From Promethearchaeota archaeon (GTDB taxonomy: Archaea; Asgardarchaeota; Lokiarchaeia; Sigyniarchaeales; SOKP01): 33,440 nucleotides of DNA. Positions within the stretch are counted from its first letter, which is position 1. Every line of letters starts with the position of its first letter. The translations under genes were made by a program, and so were the position numbers. The stretch spans positions 1-33,440 of the forward strand of contig JAGXOA010000145.1 in the NCBI GenBank assembly GCA_019894715.1, given 5' to 3'. Below the pieces are notes generated by a model. That model saw nothing but the letters and a program-made list of their open reading frames with translations, was not told where the DNA came from and did no database searches. This document shows positions 1 to 8,109 of the stretch, one piece after another.

Positions 1-2667
1 GAAATTCAAACTATATTTGAAAATATAGGACAACTAGATGAAATTCTCGATGCGATTAAATGGGGAACAGATTATCTAATAAGATGTCATCCCACTCCAG
101 ACGAATTTTATTTTCAAATCGGAGATATTAGTACGTTAAACGAATGGAGAGGCCCTGTTGAGACAGCACATATGTTTTTTGATCGGCCATCATATAAAGT
201 GAATGAAACTCAAGGAGGTTCTGCAGTAACAGCAGCTACAGCAGCAGCTCTTGCAATTTCTTCAATAGTTTTCAATGAAACAGACCAAGATTATGCATCA
301 ACATTATTAACTCATGCTGAACAATTGGATAATCTAGCATGGAAAATGTTATCAGATGACTACTATAATGCTAATTCTCTAGAAGATTATCAGTCTTTTA
401 ATGGTTTTTATGATGAATTATCAACATCAGGAATTTTATTATACATGAAGACAGATAATATCACTTATTTAGAAAAAGCAGAAAATGCCACAAGAAATTG
501 GCCGAAAGATGGTTCTTATTTTGAATATAGAGAAACACATTCTTGGGATGATATGCATTATATGGCACAAATCTTCCTTTCAAGAGAAACTAGTAATCAA
601 ACTTATGTTGAATCAATAGAACGTAATTTAGACTATTGGTCTCGAGCTTTAGGGACAGATAATATTACATATACTCTTGGAGGGCTTGCTTATTGCAATC
701 CATCTTGGGCTGGAGAAGGTGCACTCAGATTTGCTGCAAATTCCGCATTTATTGCGTCAGTTTGGTCTGATGATTTAAATTGTACCCCCGTGAATGCTTC
801 TATTTACAGAAGTTTTGCAGAATCCCAGATTAATTATACACTTGGAGATAATCCATATAATAGAAGTTATTTATTAGGATTTGGAAATAGTTCTTGGCAA
901 AATATTAGTCATAGAACGGCTCATGGTTCTTGGACTGGAAGTGTGGATAATCCAACAGAAAATCGTCATATTCTTTATGGGGCACTTTTGAGTGGACCTA
1001 GAAGTGGTAATGATTTTTGGAATAATCAAAGATCAATCACAGAAGAAACAGGAGTTGCATGTGATTATAATGCCGGATATATCGGTGCTTTGGCAAAAAT
1101 GGTAGATTTATATGGAGGAACACCACATATAGATTTTCCAAATGCTTCATGGTTTAGACCAAAAAATATAACGGGTCTTGAATATTATGGGTACGCACTT
1201 ACTAACAACAATATAATATCTACAGATATCAGTGTAGACCTTACAAATCATGGAACTTGGCCAGCAAAAGTAGCAAATATGTTGTCTTATAGATATTATC
1301 TTAATTTAACAGAAGTTTTTGAAGCAGGTTATTCTATTGAAAATATTACAATTAATATTAATCCTGAAGGACCTATTTCAGTAACAGTTTCAAATTTAAT
1401 TCATATAGCTAATAATACATATTATGTTGTGGTTGATTATACAGGAGTTGAGATTTATCCTGGTCGCGATGATACTAATGCAAAAGAATCAACACTTACA
1501 TTTTCATTACCTTCTGGAGCCCTAGATTCGGCATGGGATCCAACAAATGACTGGTCTTTTCAAGGATTAAATAGTACAAGACACGCTTCTGAATATATCC
1601 CTATTTTTGATGATAATGTCTTAATTTATGGAAAATGCCCTGGTAATGATACAATTCCACCAATGGCAGCAACAGGTCTAAATGCTTCAGTTATAGACTC
1701 ATCAAGGATCGAATTGAATTGGGACGATAATATCGATTCAGATCTTTATGCATATTATATTTATAGAGGTAATTATTCAGGTTTTGAACCAAATAGCCTT
1801 AATAAAATCGGAGAATCAACAATAAATCAATATCTTAGTACTATGTTATATGATAATACTACATACTATTATATTGTAAAACCCGTTGATAAGAGTCTTA
1901 ATTTAGGAGCACCTTCAAATGAAGTTAATGCAACTACTCTGATTGATTTTTCAGCACCCGATTCACCTACAGGTTTATCCCCCCCAATAATTAATTCTAC
2001 TGAAGTTTTTCTTGATTGGAATGACAATCTAGAACCAGATGTAGCTAAATATTTTATATATAGAAGTATAATTGAAAGTTTTATAACAAACGAATTAACA
2101 TTTTTGGCAGAAACAACGATTAGCGAATATACAGACATAAATATTTCTGTTGGGACGACATATTATTATCTTATAATTGCAGTCGATATAAATGGAAATC
2201 CAAGCGCACCTTCATTTAAAATAAGTGCCACAGTACCATCTATAAACAAGATCCCACCAGGATTAATAACAGGCATTGCTTTATTCATAGCTATTATGAT
2301 GTCCTTATTAGGATCTATATATATTTTAACAAAGAAAAGTAGAAAGAGTACCGTTCTTGTTAAGGATTCTCATGAAAAAAGTCGAGATCATACTATTTTT
2401 GTGAAGAGTGAAGTAGATGTTTTAGATAATAGCAGACTTATACATATTTTTGAAGAAGAAGAACTATTACAAAGACTTGATCAATTTAAAAATATAACAA
2501 TAACAATACTTGAAGAAGATTTTCTTGAAAATATCGAAAAATTAGATTGGGATAATGAATTTGAGAGAAAAACTTTCATAAAAGAGATGCTTATATTAAC
2601 CCCAAATGAGAGGAAGAAAATCATTAAAGAAATGCTCAATGATTTCTATAACCAATCACCAAAATAA
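1..2667 (+). CDS. GH9 endoglucanase with CBM3, two FN3 domains and C-terminal membrane anchor (5' partial)
   Basis: Extracellular glycoside hydrolase family 9 (cellulase-type beta-1,4-glucanase), cut at its 5' end by the window: the frame is open from base 1, and codons before the ATG at 172 already encode GH9 sequence (WGTDYLIRCHP, then FQIGD). Counting from that ATG, GH9 continues to about residue 325, with LGDNPYNRS, the catalytic HRTAHGS and VACDYNAGYIGALA. A CBM3c-like module follows (about 335-490: WPAKVANMLSYRYY, YYVVVDYTG, IYPGRDD), then two FN3 domains (about 497-690), a membrane helix (about 697-720) and a cytoplasmic tail of about 110 residues. The order GH9-CBM3c is that of processive endoglucanases. 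About 25 N-x-S/T sequons lie in the outer part, which fits surface N-glycosylation. There is no dockerin. The usual general-acid Glu six residues before the Asn of DYNA appears to be Gly. Family assignment is firm; activity is uncertain. Confidence 0.9.
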   Translation, partial: EIQTIFENIGQLDEILDAIKWGTDYLIRCHPTPDEFYFQIGDISTLNEWRGPVETAHMFFDRPSYKVNETQGGSAVTAATAAALAISSIVFNETDQDYASTLLTHAEQLDNLAWKMLSDDYYNANSLEDYQSFNGFYDELSTSGILLYMKTDNITYLEKAENATRNWPKDGSYFEYRETHSWDDMHYMAQIFLSRETSNQTYVESIERNLDYWSRALGTDNITYTLGGLAYCNPSWAGEGALRFAANSAFIASVWSDDLNCTPVNASIYRSFAESQINYTLGDNPYNRSYLLGFGNSSWQNISHRTAHGSWTGSVDNPTENRHILYGALLSGPRSGNDFWNNQRSITEETGVACDYNAGYIGALAKMVDLYGGTPHIDFPNASWFRPKNITGLEYYGYALTNNNIISTDISVDLTNHGTWPAKVANMLSYRYYLNLTEVFEAGYSIENITININPEGPISVTVSNLIHIANNTYYVVVDYTGVEIYPGRDDTNAKESTLTFSLPSGALDSAWDPTNDWSFQGLNSTRHASEYIPIFDDNVLIYGKCPGNDTIPPMAATGLNASVIDSSRIELNWDDNIDSDLYAYYIYRGNYSGFEPNSLNKIGESTINQYLSTMLYDNTTYYYIVKPVDKSLNLGAPSNEVNATTLIDFSAPDSPTGLSPPIINSTEVFLDWNDNLEPDVAKYFIYRSIIESFITNELTFLAETTISEYTDINISVGTTYYYLIIAVDINGNPSAPSFKISATVPSINKIPPGLITGIALFIAIMMSLLGSIYILTKKSRKSTVLVKDSHEKSRDHTIFVKSEVDVLDNSRLIHIFEEEELLQRLDQFKNITITILEEDFLENIEKLDWDNEFERKTFIKEMLILTPNERKKIIKEMLNDFYNQSPK

Positions 2668-2740
2668 TTGAATAATTTATTCAAAAAGGAATAATATTTG
2701 AAGAATTAAAAAATCTAATATGTTAATCTACAGTTACTAA

Positions 2741-2753
2741 AAATCTGGACATT
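2741..2753 (+). repeat. IS607 left-end-like motif (relic)
   Basis: AAATCTGGACATT is identical to 33060-33072, which lies upstream of an IS607-type tnpA start. A close variant, AATCTGGACACT, lies upstream of the tnpA fragment at 23.5 kb (minus strand). No tnpA reading frame follows here, so this is probably a solo end left after deletion. That it is a transposon end is inferred from the shared context of the other two copies. Confidence 0.45.
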
Positions 2754-2791
2754 TACGAACATCCTCTTTTATGACTGGTAACTGACAGTCC

Positions 2792-2838
2792 TGAGCACCC
2801 ATATAGGGAGGCTCAATGTTGTGTTTCTTTTTTTTTTT
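2792..2838 (+). terminator. GC-rich hairpin followed by a T tract in the 2668-3015 gap
   Basis: TGAGC (2792-2796) pairs with GCTCA (2811-2815), and CCC (2798-2800) with GGG (2806-2808) around an ATATA loop. Shortly after comes an uninterrupted run of 11 T (2828-2838). It lies about 125 bases after the GH9 stop and could end that transcript or a small RNA from the relic just upstream. An adjacent imperfect repeat, GACTG (2773-2777) with CAGTC (2786-2790), adds to the local structure. The rest of the 2668-3015 gap shows only AT-rich sequence and a promoter. Confidence 0.45.
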
Positions 2839-2952
2839 AACATATTTCATAGTATGACAATAAAAATCTCATCCTTTTCGCTATCAAAAGAAAATTTATT
2901 ATCGCACGATGAAGAAAAATTTCACTATTATTCCAAAGCTCTTTATAAGCAA

Positions 2953-2963
2953 TTTATATATAT
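2953..2963 (+). promoter_or_regulatory. TATA box for the 59-residue ORF
   Basis: TTTATATATAT is a strong archaeal TATA element 53 bases before the ATG at 3016. Transcription would start near 2985 and give a short leader containing GAAAGGT (3001-3007), a weak ribosome-binding site. Confidence 0.45.
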
Positions 2964-3015
2964 TTGATATTAAGGACTAAGAATTTCTTATCTAATAATT
3001 GAAAGGTTATATTAA

Positions 3016-3195
3016 ATGGTAAATATCGCAAATAATTTTTTACATAATTTAAAATATCGAACAAAACAAAGAGGAGAACATGGAAGTTCAGTTCAGAAAA
3101 TTGAAGAATTTCCTAAATTGGTTAATTTAAAAAAAGATTATCAAAAAATTTATAGTAATATTTTAAAAGAATTTACAGAACTAGCGGAAAAATAA
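3016..3195 (+). CDS. Small protein of unknown function (59 aa)
   Basis: I do not recognise this protein. The frame encodes 59 residues: a basic N-terminal third (KYRTKQRGEHGSS) and a C-terminal half that is probably helical and rich in Lys, Glu and Leu (DYQKIYSNILKEFTELAEK). Evidence that it is real is the good TATA box at 2953-2963, an AGGT motif eight bases before the ATG, ordinary AT-rich codon use, and a stop codon that abuts exactly the stop of the convergent flavodoxin gene (3195 against 3196). No membrane segment or Cys pair is present. It could be a small nucleic-acid-binding or regulatory protein, but nothing in the sequence establishes this. Confidence 0.5.
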   Translation: MVNIANNFLHNLKYRTKQRGEHGSSVQKIEEFPKLVNLKKDYQKIYSNILKEFTELAEK

Positions 3196-3669
3196 TTAAT
3201 TTTCTAATTGATTAATAAAAACTGCTATCTTTTCATGATGAGATCCATCATTTATCATTTTTGTCGTTAGTTTTAAAGAATTAATAGGATTTTTTTCGCA
3301 AATATTGCTCATTAGATCAAAAACTTCAGTACCATCACCTTCTCCTCCTTGAGTGCAAAAGAAAGCTACTTTCTTTAATTTATTTTTATTTTCGACAAGA
3401 AAAGTTCTAATTGCAGGGGGTATTTTAGATCCCCAATTAGGAGTACCAATAAGTAATACGTCATAATTATCTGGATTCTTCACAAGAGGTTTAATTTCAG
3501 TTAATTCTCCTTTTCTAGCCGCCAATCCCCCTCTCATAAATCCTTTAAGTCCAGATCTTTTTTTTTTATCAATAATCTCTTCAAAATCACAATTGAGCTT
3601 TTCTGAGAGTATTTTCGCAATACTTTTTGTTCTTCCAGTTCTTGAATAAAATATAACTAACGTCTTCAT
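3196..3669 (-). CDS. Flavodoxin-family protein
   Basis: An FMN-binding electron carrier or small quinone/iron reductase of the flavodoxin fold, 157 residues, the usual length for a single-domain flavodoxin. The FMN phosphate loop is YSRTGRTKSIA (about residues 9-19), in the place of the canonical T/S-x-T-G-x-T. Two further isoalloxazine-contacting loops are visible: GTPNWGSKIPP (about 75-85) and FCTQGGEGDGT (about 104-114). It is cytosolic, with no signal peptide or membrane segment. The ATG has no clear Shine-Dalgarno sequence, consistent with a leaderless message. It converges with the small ORF 3016-3195, with stops touching. The fold is clear; the redox partner cannot be read from the context. 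Confidence 0.87.
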   Translation of the reverse strand: MKTLVIFYSRTGRTKSIAKILSEKLNCDFEEIIDKKKRSGLKGFMRGGLAARKGELTEIKPLVKNPDNYDVLLIGTPNWGSKIPPAIRTFLVENKNKLKKVAFFCTQGGEGDGTEVFDLMSNICEKNPINSLKLTTKMINDGSHHEKIAVFINQLEN

Positions 3670-3889
3670 ACAAGATAGAGAATATGTTTTAAAATATATT
3701 CTTTACCATATAAGATTATCAAATTTAGGTATGAATATATATTAATTAAAGAAAATTCAGAAGATAATTCAGATGATTTAGTAATCTGATAAAATCTAAA
3801 TTATTGGAAGCTTCTAAATTAGTTAATTTTATTAGAGGGTTATAGTATTATCCTTTAGACAAAGTTTTTGTAAATATGAATATTTTGAG

Positions 3890-4705
3890 GTGTATATTAA
3901 TATAACAGAATATTATGTGCCCCTAAGTGTAATTCTGGCAATTTTAGGTGTTATAGCTTCCCTACTAATGACTATTGTTTGCCAAAAACGAAAAGATTTA
4001 AGACTCATACTAATTGCTTATATTAATACAACAATTGGAGTGGTTATTAGTGCTGTTAATGATATTTTTACTCCAGATGGCATAGGACATGAAATTAGTC
4101 GAATATTCTTTATTTTAGGATCAATACTTCTATTTACTTCTATATTTAAAGAATATTTCCAAACATTTCATAAAGGAGATAGAATTTTATTTAGAGGTGT
4201 TTCAAAAATGATCGGAGGTGTTATTATCACTTCAAATTTGATTTTTACAATATCATTGGAAATTCTCATAATATCATTTTGTTTGGTAAGTGCCTTTATG
4301 TCATTTAGACTTGCTATAAAAAAAAAGGCATTTACAAATGCTTTTCTCGGTATAAGTTTATCAACTGTTTTTTCAGCATTACTTTTAACAATCATTGAAA
4401 GTCTTGGAGTAAATGAAATGAGATTATATGCATTGGGAATGGATATTATTTTCTTTAATATGCTCTTGGTAACTGCGATTATAACTTTATTAGAACAAAA
4501 ACTTAAGATTACAGAAACAGATAAAATCTATCTGAAGGATAAATATTCTCATGAGCTAGGAAATATTCTCCATACAATTTCATTATCATATGAATTAATT
4601 AAAATTGAAGATCAAGAAGATAATTTATATGAAGAATTAGATGAACTAATAAAAAAGAAAATAAGTGAAGCTTCTGATTTAGTAAAATTCATTCGATCTT
4701 TATGA
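3890..4705 (+). CDS. Multi-pass membrane protein ending in a histidine-kinase DHp-like helix, no ATPase domain
   Basis: An integral membrane protein of 271 residues. About six or seven hydrophobic segments fill residues 8-200. A short cytoplasmic C-terminus follows, containing KYSHELGNILHTISLSYEL, a good match to the histidine-kinase H-box, with the phospho-acceptor candidate His221. The protein stops about 50 residues later, after a second predicted helix, so the dimerisation/phospho-acceptor helices are present but the HATPase_c domain (N, G1, G2 boxes) is missing. I looked through 4706-4950 and saw no continuation in another frame. It may be phosphorylated in trans by a partner kinase, or be a signalling scaffold. 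The GTG start at 3890 sits inside GAGGTG, which resembles a ribosome-binding site, so initiation may lie slightly downstream at ATT 3896 or ATA 3902. Confidence 0.7.
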   Translation: MYINITEYYVPLSVILAILGVIASLLMTIVCQKRKDLRLILIAYINTTIGVVISAVNDIFTPDGIGHEISRIFFILGSILLFTSIFKEYFQTFHKGDRILFRGVSKMIGGVIITSNLIFTISLEILIISFCLVSAFMSFRLAIKKKAFTNAFLGISLSTVFSALLLTIIESLGVNEMRLYALGMDIIFFNMLLVTAIITLLEQKLKITETDKIYLKDKYSHELGNILHTISLSYELIKIEDQEDNLYEELDELIKKKISEASDLVKFIRSL

Positions 4706-4950
4706 GTCCATCTTATAAGAGAATTTAATTATTATTAATTAGCAATTTAAGAATTAATCCAAGATTTATCATATAAACTGACTGACTTTTTATTCTTTTG
4801 AAATAATTTTCAGTAGATTTTTATCTATAATATTTGGAATATTCTCTTTTAACATGTCTTCGTGAATAACATTACAGATATAGATTAATTTTGATCTTGA
4901 GAAAATTTAGAGACTACATCAGAAGTTATCGGTTATGCTTTTGAATTATC

Positions 4951-5175
4951 TTAATTTATATCTGTTTTGTTTGTAATAATTGCGTTAAAAACAACTTGAG
5001 TACCTCGAACTTTGAAATTACCATCTATATGGATAAGAATTGTTTTTTCACAATGTTCAATAACAAAAGGATTCAGATGTTTCTTAGAATTCAAAACTAA
5101 ATCTTTTTCTATCTCAATAGACATTGTTTTATTACATAGAGGACAGTTAGAAAATATTTTTTTTATTTCAACCAT
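4951..5175 (-). CDS. Small zinc-ribbon-like protein
   Basis: A 74-residue protein with one clear metal-binding knuckle, CPLCNK, near residue 11, followed by a beta-rich segment containing HLNPFVIEHCEKTILIHID and ending KVRGTQVV. I know of similar short Cys-x2-Cys proteins in Asgard genomes but cannot name a function; the second half of a zinc site would have to come from the His/Cys of the IEHCEK segment or from a partner. The ATG at 5175 (MVEIKK) is preferred over an in-frame TTG at 5187. A plus-strand frame overlaps it almost entirely, but the Cys-x2-Cys knuckle and the charged composition favour this strand. It is divergent from the GTPase-LRR-TIR gene. Confidence 0.6.
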   Translation of the reverse strand: MVEIKKIFSNCPLCNKTMSIEIEKDLVLNSKKHLNPFVIEHCEKTILIHIDGNFKVRGTQVVFNAIITNKTDIN

Positions 5176-5300
5176 TTTTAGTTTCAAGAAAATATTTAGG
5201 AATTTACTGTATAATATATATGAAATCTTTATAATTTAATATTAGAGTATTATGGTAATTATTTTAATTAGTAGCAATTATTATTATAAAGTTAATCATA

Positions 5301-5315
5301 AAGGTGTTTTAAATA
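5301..5315 (+). promoter_or_regulatory. Ribosome-binding site AAGGTG and probable ATA start of the GTPase-LRR-TIR gene
   Basis: AAGGTG (5301-5306) is followed after six bases by an in-frame ATA at 5313. The 25 codons from there to the TTG at 5388 are open and encode the first beta strand and P-loop region of a small GTPase (RYKIVLFENWDVGRSL). No ATG, GTG or TTG occurs in this stretch. The site therefore argues for a rare ATA start. Confidence 0.4.
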
Positions 5316-5387
5316 TCTAATAAACAGAATAATATCTTAGAAAGATACAAAATCGTTCTTTTTGAAAATTGGGATGTTGGAAGATCA

Positions 5388-6905
5388 TTGATGCATTGGT
5401 ATATTGAAAAGACAAAAAGAATAGATAGAAAAATGACAATAGGAGTAGAATTTGTGAGAAAAGATATTAAATTAAACGAAAATCAAAATATTGGTGTTGA
5501 TTTTTGGCGATTAGGAGGTCAAGCAAGATTTGGAGCAATTAGAAGTAATTTTTATAAAGGAGCTTCTGGTTCAATTATATTCTATAATCTAAAAGATTCA
5601 GAACAAGGATTTAAGTATTTTACGGATCGATATAATGAAATTCAAGAATTTGTAGGTAATGTTCCAGTTTTAGTTATTGCTGTAGATCTAGAGGAGGATC
5701 ATGGGAAAGCCCCGACAGAGTTTGATGAAAAAATAAAGAAGATAATAGAAAAGGATGGAAATTTATATATCCAATGTAGAAACGAAATAATTGAAGATAT
5801 CGAAGAAGGAATAAAAAAATTATCTCAAATGATAGTTAAAAGAGAAGAAAAGAGAAAATCTGAAGAACTCAGTCCTTCAGAAAAAGTGGTTATTGAGAAA
5901 TTAGAAGAAATAATTGGAAAAAAGATTCCAAAATTACAAGTTAATGTGGAAGATATTTTTGGGTATAAGATAGAAAATAGTCATTCTATAGAACTATATC
6001 TGCGAAATTTTGGAATAAAAGAACTTCCTAAAAATATTGGGGATTTAAAATACTTAAAAATAATAGATTTAGAATCAAATCAATTAAATTCAATTCCTCC
6101 TTCTATAAAAAAATTAAAATCTCTTGCTCTCATCAACTTATCAAATAATCAATTTACGTCTATCCCAATAGAGTTATGGTCATTGATAAATTTAAAATTA
6201 ATAGACTTGAAGAAAAATCCTTGGCAAGGGGAATCAAAAGAATTTTATGATAAATCTCCAGAGATTATAAGAGATTTTTGTAGGAAAAGAGCTAACATTC
6301 ATATTTTTTTAAGTCATGCGGTAAATGACTTCAGGGAATATAGAATTAAAGAACTTTCAACTTATCTAAATAATCAGGAAGAAATATACAAATCTTATTA
6401 TTGCGAAGAGGATCTTAAAGGAAATATAGATGAATTCATGAACCAAACCATACCTCAATGCCATCTTTTATTATTTATTGCAACGAGAAATTCTGTTTTT
6501 AATTCTGTAGATTGCAAATATGAACTTATGCTGGCTAAAAAACACAAACTGCAAATAATTCCTATAAGGGGAAAAGATATTGCATGGAGTGAATTAATTA
6601 ATATTGGACTAAGCCGAGAATTAGGTCTGGAATTCAATGATACCAATTTTAATATTTTTTGTGAAGATATTTATCAATACATACTTGAATTTAAGAGAAA
6701 AATTGATTTAATCAATAGAGAAAAAGGAAGGATCGATAAGATTAATATTAATATTATGAATATTCTTGAAGGATATTTAAAATCAGAATTATCTAATATG
6801 ATGATAAAGAAAAATACAAATAAAGTAGAAGACATAATAGAAAAATATAGGAGTGAAAAAATCTCATTTAAAAAATTTTTGAGAAAATTAAAAGATATAA
6901 TCTGA
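5388..6905 (+). CDS. Pseudo-GTPase, leucine-rich-repeat and TIR fusion protein
   Basis: A cytosolic three-part signalling protein. Residues 1-150 are a Ras/Rab-like domain: WRLGGQARFGAIRSNFYKGASG matches switch II onward. Homology continues upstream of this start (see 5301-5315), giving a P-loop NWDVGRS with Arg for the catalytic Lys; NKxD reads IAVD, so GTP binding is probably lost. Residues about 155-200 link to three or four LRRs (about 200-285, e.g. LKIIDLESNQLNSIP). A TIR domain follows (about 300-440: HIFLSHA; SVDCKYELMLA, where Glu379 matches the NADase catalytic Glu of SARM1-type TIRs), then a helical C-terminus. Switch-LRR-TIR order recalls Roco proteins and NLR immune receptors. A role in defence or cell-death signalling is inference. 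The start given is the first conventional codon; the true one is probably near 5313. A transposon relic lies directly downstream. Confidence 0.85.
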   Translation: MMHWYIEKTKRIDRKMTIGVEFVRKDIKLNENQNIGVDFWRLGGQARFGAIRSNFYKGASGSIIFYNLKDSEQGFKYFTDRYNEIQEFVGNVPVLVIAVDLEEDHGKAPTEFDEKIKKIIEKDGNLYIQCRNEIIEDIEEGIKKLSQMIVKREEKRKSEELSPSEKVVIEKLEEIIGKKIPKLQVNVEDIFGYKIENSHSIELYLRNFGIKELPKNIGDLKYLKIIDLESNQLNSIPPSIKKLKSLALINLSNNQFTSIPIELWSLINLKLIDLKKNPWQGESKEFYDKSPEIIRDFCRKRANIHIFLSHAVNDFREYRIKELSTYLNNQEEIYKSYYCEEDLKGNIDEFMNQTIPQCHLLLFIATRNSVFNSVDCKYELMLAKKHKLQIIPIRGKDIAWSELINIGLSRELGLEFNDTNFNIFCEDIYQYILEFKRKIDLINREKGRIDKININIMNILEGYLKSELSNMMIKKNTNKVEDIIEKYRSEKISFKKFLRKLKDII

Positions 6906-6914
6906 AAAAAATCA

Positions 6915-7056
6915 GTGAACTACACACGGCCTAAAGGCCGTGGCTTCCTACGAGTGCACAATCACTTCTAGTACGGATTGGTCTGTATATCGTATAAAAC
7001 CATCTCAATGCTTTTGGAATGATTCCTCGTTCACAGAGGATTGATGCGATAGGAAA
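6915..7056 (-). mobile_element. Solo IS607/TnpB right end with tnpB C-terminal remnant and omega-RNA-like hairpin
   Basis: Bases 6915-7003 match 23090-23178 without gaps (12 differences in 89, about 87% identity). Both carry the hairpin CACGGCC-TAAA-GGCCGTG (6925-6942 here) followed by GCTTCCTACGAG. On the minus strand an open frame runs 7056-6931 and ends LVGSHGL before a TAG; the 23 kb copy encodes WFSTINRPTRSRSGCVLVGSYGL, with the frame kept. This is what the 3' end of tnpB overlapping its omega RNA and the right transposon end would look like. No tnpA or rest of tnpB is present. The end (GTGAACTAC, 6915) lies 10 bases after the stop of the GTPase-LRR-TIR gene. Bases 7057-7153 hold no gene that I can see. 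Confidence 0.65.
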
Positions 7057-7153
7057 TCAAAGATATCCTTTATATCAAGGAAATATACATATAAAAGAAT
7101 TTTAGTTTAGAAAAAGAAATATTTAATAATAATTCAATCCTCCTTTCCTAAGA

Positions 7154-8062
7154 ATGTATGATGTATATCTTTTTGGGATGATCTCAGCCAGTACAGTGTA
7201 TATTCTTGATAAAAACTTCTCATTCCCTAAACCTAATCAATATGCGGAAATAAACCAAGAACTTCCCTCTATAGGCGGTGAAGCGGTGAATTCTGCTATT
7301 ATGCTTTCCAAACTTGGTATAACTACTAAATTAGATGGAAATTGGTTAGGTGAAAAAAACTCCAAAAAAGTTTTTTCTTTATTAGAACCATATAAAATTG
7401 AACTTTCTCGATTATCAATTAAAAAAGAATATAATGGTACAGAAGAAATAGTTATAGTAGATCAAACAACTCGAACTGTTTTTGGTAATTATGCTAGTTT
7501 TCATAGTGGAGATAGGCAATGGAATTATCCCCAAGAATCTGATATCCAAGATGCGAAGATAATTTCTATAGATCCCTATTTTAAAGAAGAATCCCTTTCA
7601 GTAGCTAAGATGTGTGTGAAAAATCAAAAATCTTTTGTTTCTTTAGATTGTAAATATGATAATTTTATCGCTCAAAATGCAGAGGTATTAGTAATTTCAC
7701 ATGAACTAAGAAATCAATCATATCCCAATATTGATCTTGAAGAATTATTTGGTCAATATCAGAAAAATTGTAAAGGTTTAATTATTTTTACATTTGGAGA
7801 TAAGGATCTATGGTATTCGAGAGGAGATATGGAAAGAAAATTATATTCTCCATACAAAATTGTTCCTATTGATACAACAGGTGCAGGAGACTCATTTCGT
7901 TCAGGAATTATTTATGGGCTACTCAATTCATGGAATGATAAAACAACAATTGAATTTGCTTGTGCTGTCTCTGCTTGTGTCTGCCTTACTATTCCTCATA
8001 CATTAAATGCTCCAAATTTAGAAGGAGTGTTTAATTTTATAAAAGGGAAGAAAAAAAAATAA
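7154..8062 (+). CDS. PfkB-family carbohydrate kinase
   Basis: An ATP-dependent ribokinase-fold kinase of 302 residues, the usual length. Near the N-terminus GGEAVNSAIMLSKLG (about 41-55) corresponds to PfkB signature 1, which lines the sugar site. Near the C-terminus DTTGAGDSFRSG (about 241-252) is signature 2, with the catalytic Asp in GAGD and the anion-hole glycines. It would phosphorylate a sugar, nucleoside or similar alcohol in the cytosol; the substrate cannot be read from the sequence. It begins after a transposon relic and has a single-gene transcription pattern, with a clean ATG and no obvious Shine-Dalgarno motif. The FGGY kinase 3 kb downstream may act in a related sugar pathway, but they are not in one operon. 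Confidence 0.88.
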   Translation: MYDVYLFGMISASTVYILDKNFSFPKPNQYAEINQELPSIGGEAVNSAIMLSKLGITTKLDGNWLGEKNSKKVFSLLEPYKIELSRLSIKKEYNGTEEIVIVDQTTRTVFGNYASFHSGDRQWNYPQESDIQDAKIISIDPYFKEESLSVAKMCVKNQKSFVSLDCKYDNFIAQNAEVLVISHELRNQSYPNIDLEELFGQYQKNCKGLIIFTFGDKDLWYSRGDMERKLYSPYKIVPIDTTGAGDSFRSGIIYGLLNSWNDKTTIEFACAVSACVCLTIPHTLNAPNLEGVFNFIKGKKKK

Positions 8063-8109
8063 AAACTTCTGAAATCTCTTGTTTTTTCTATCTTTTTAGT
8101 TTTTCATAA

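Noticed and set aside
5012-5239. 75-codon plus-strand frame opposite the small zinc protein
   Set aside because: It overlaps 4951-5175 almost fully; the minus strand has a Cys-x2-Cys knuckle and a more protein-like composition, while this frame is rich in Phe and Ile as expected of an antisense frame.
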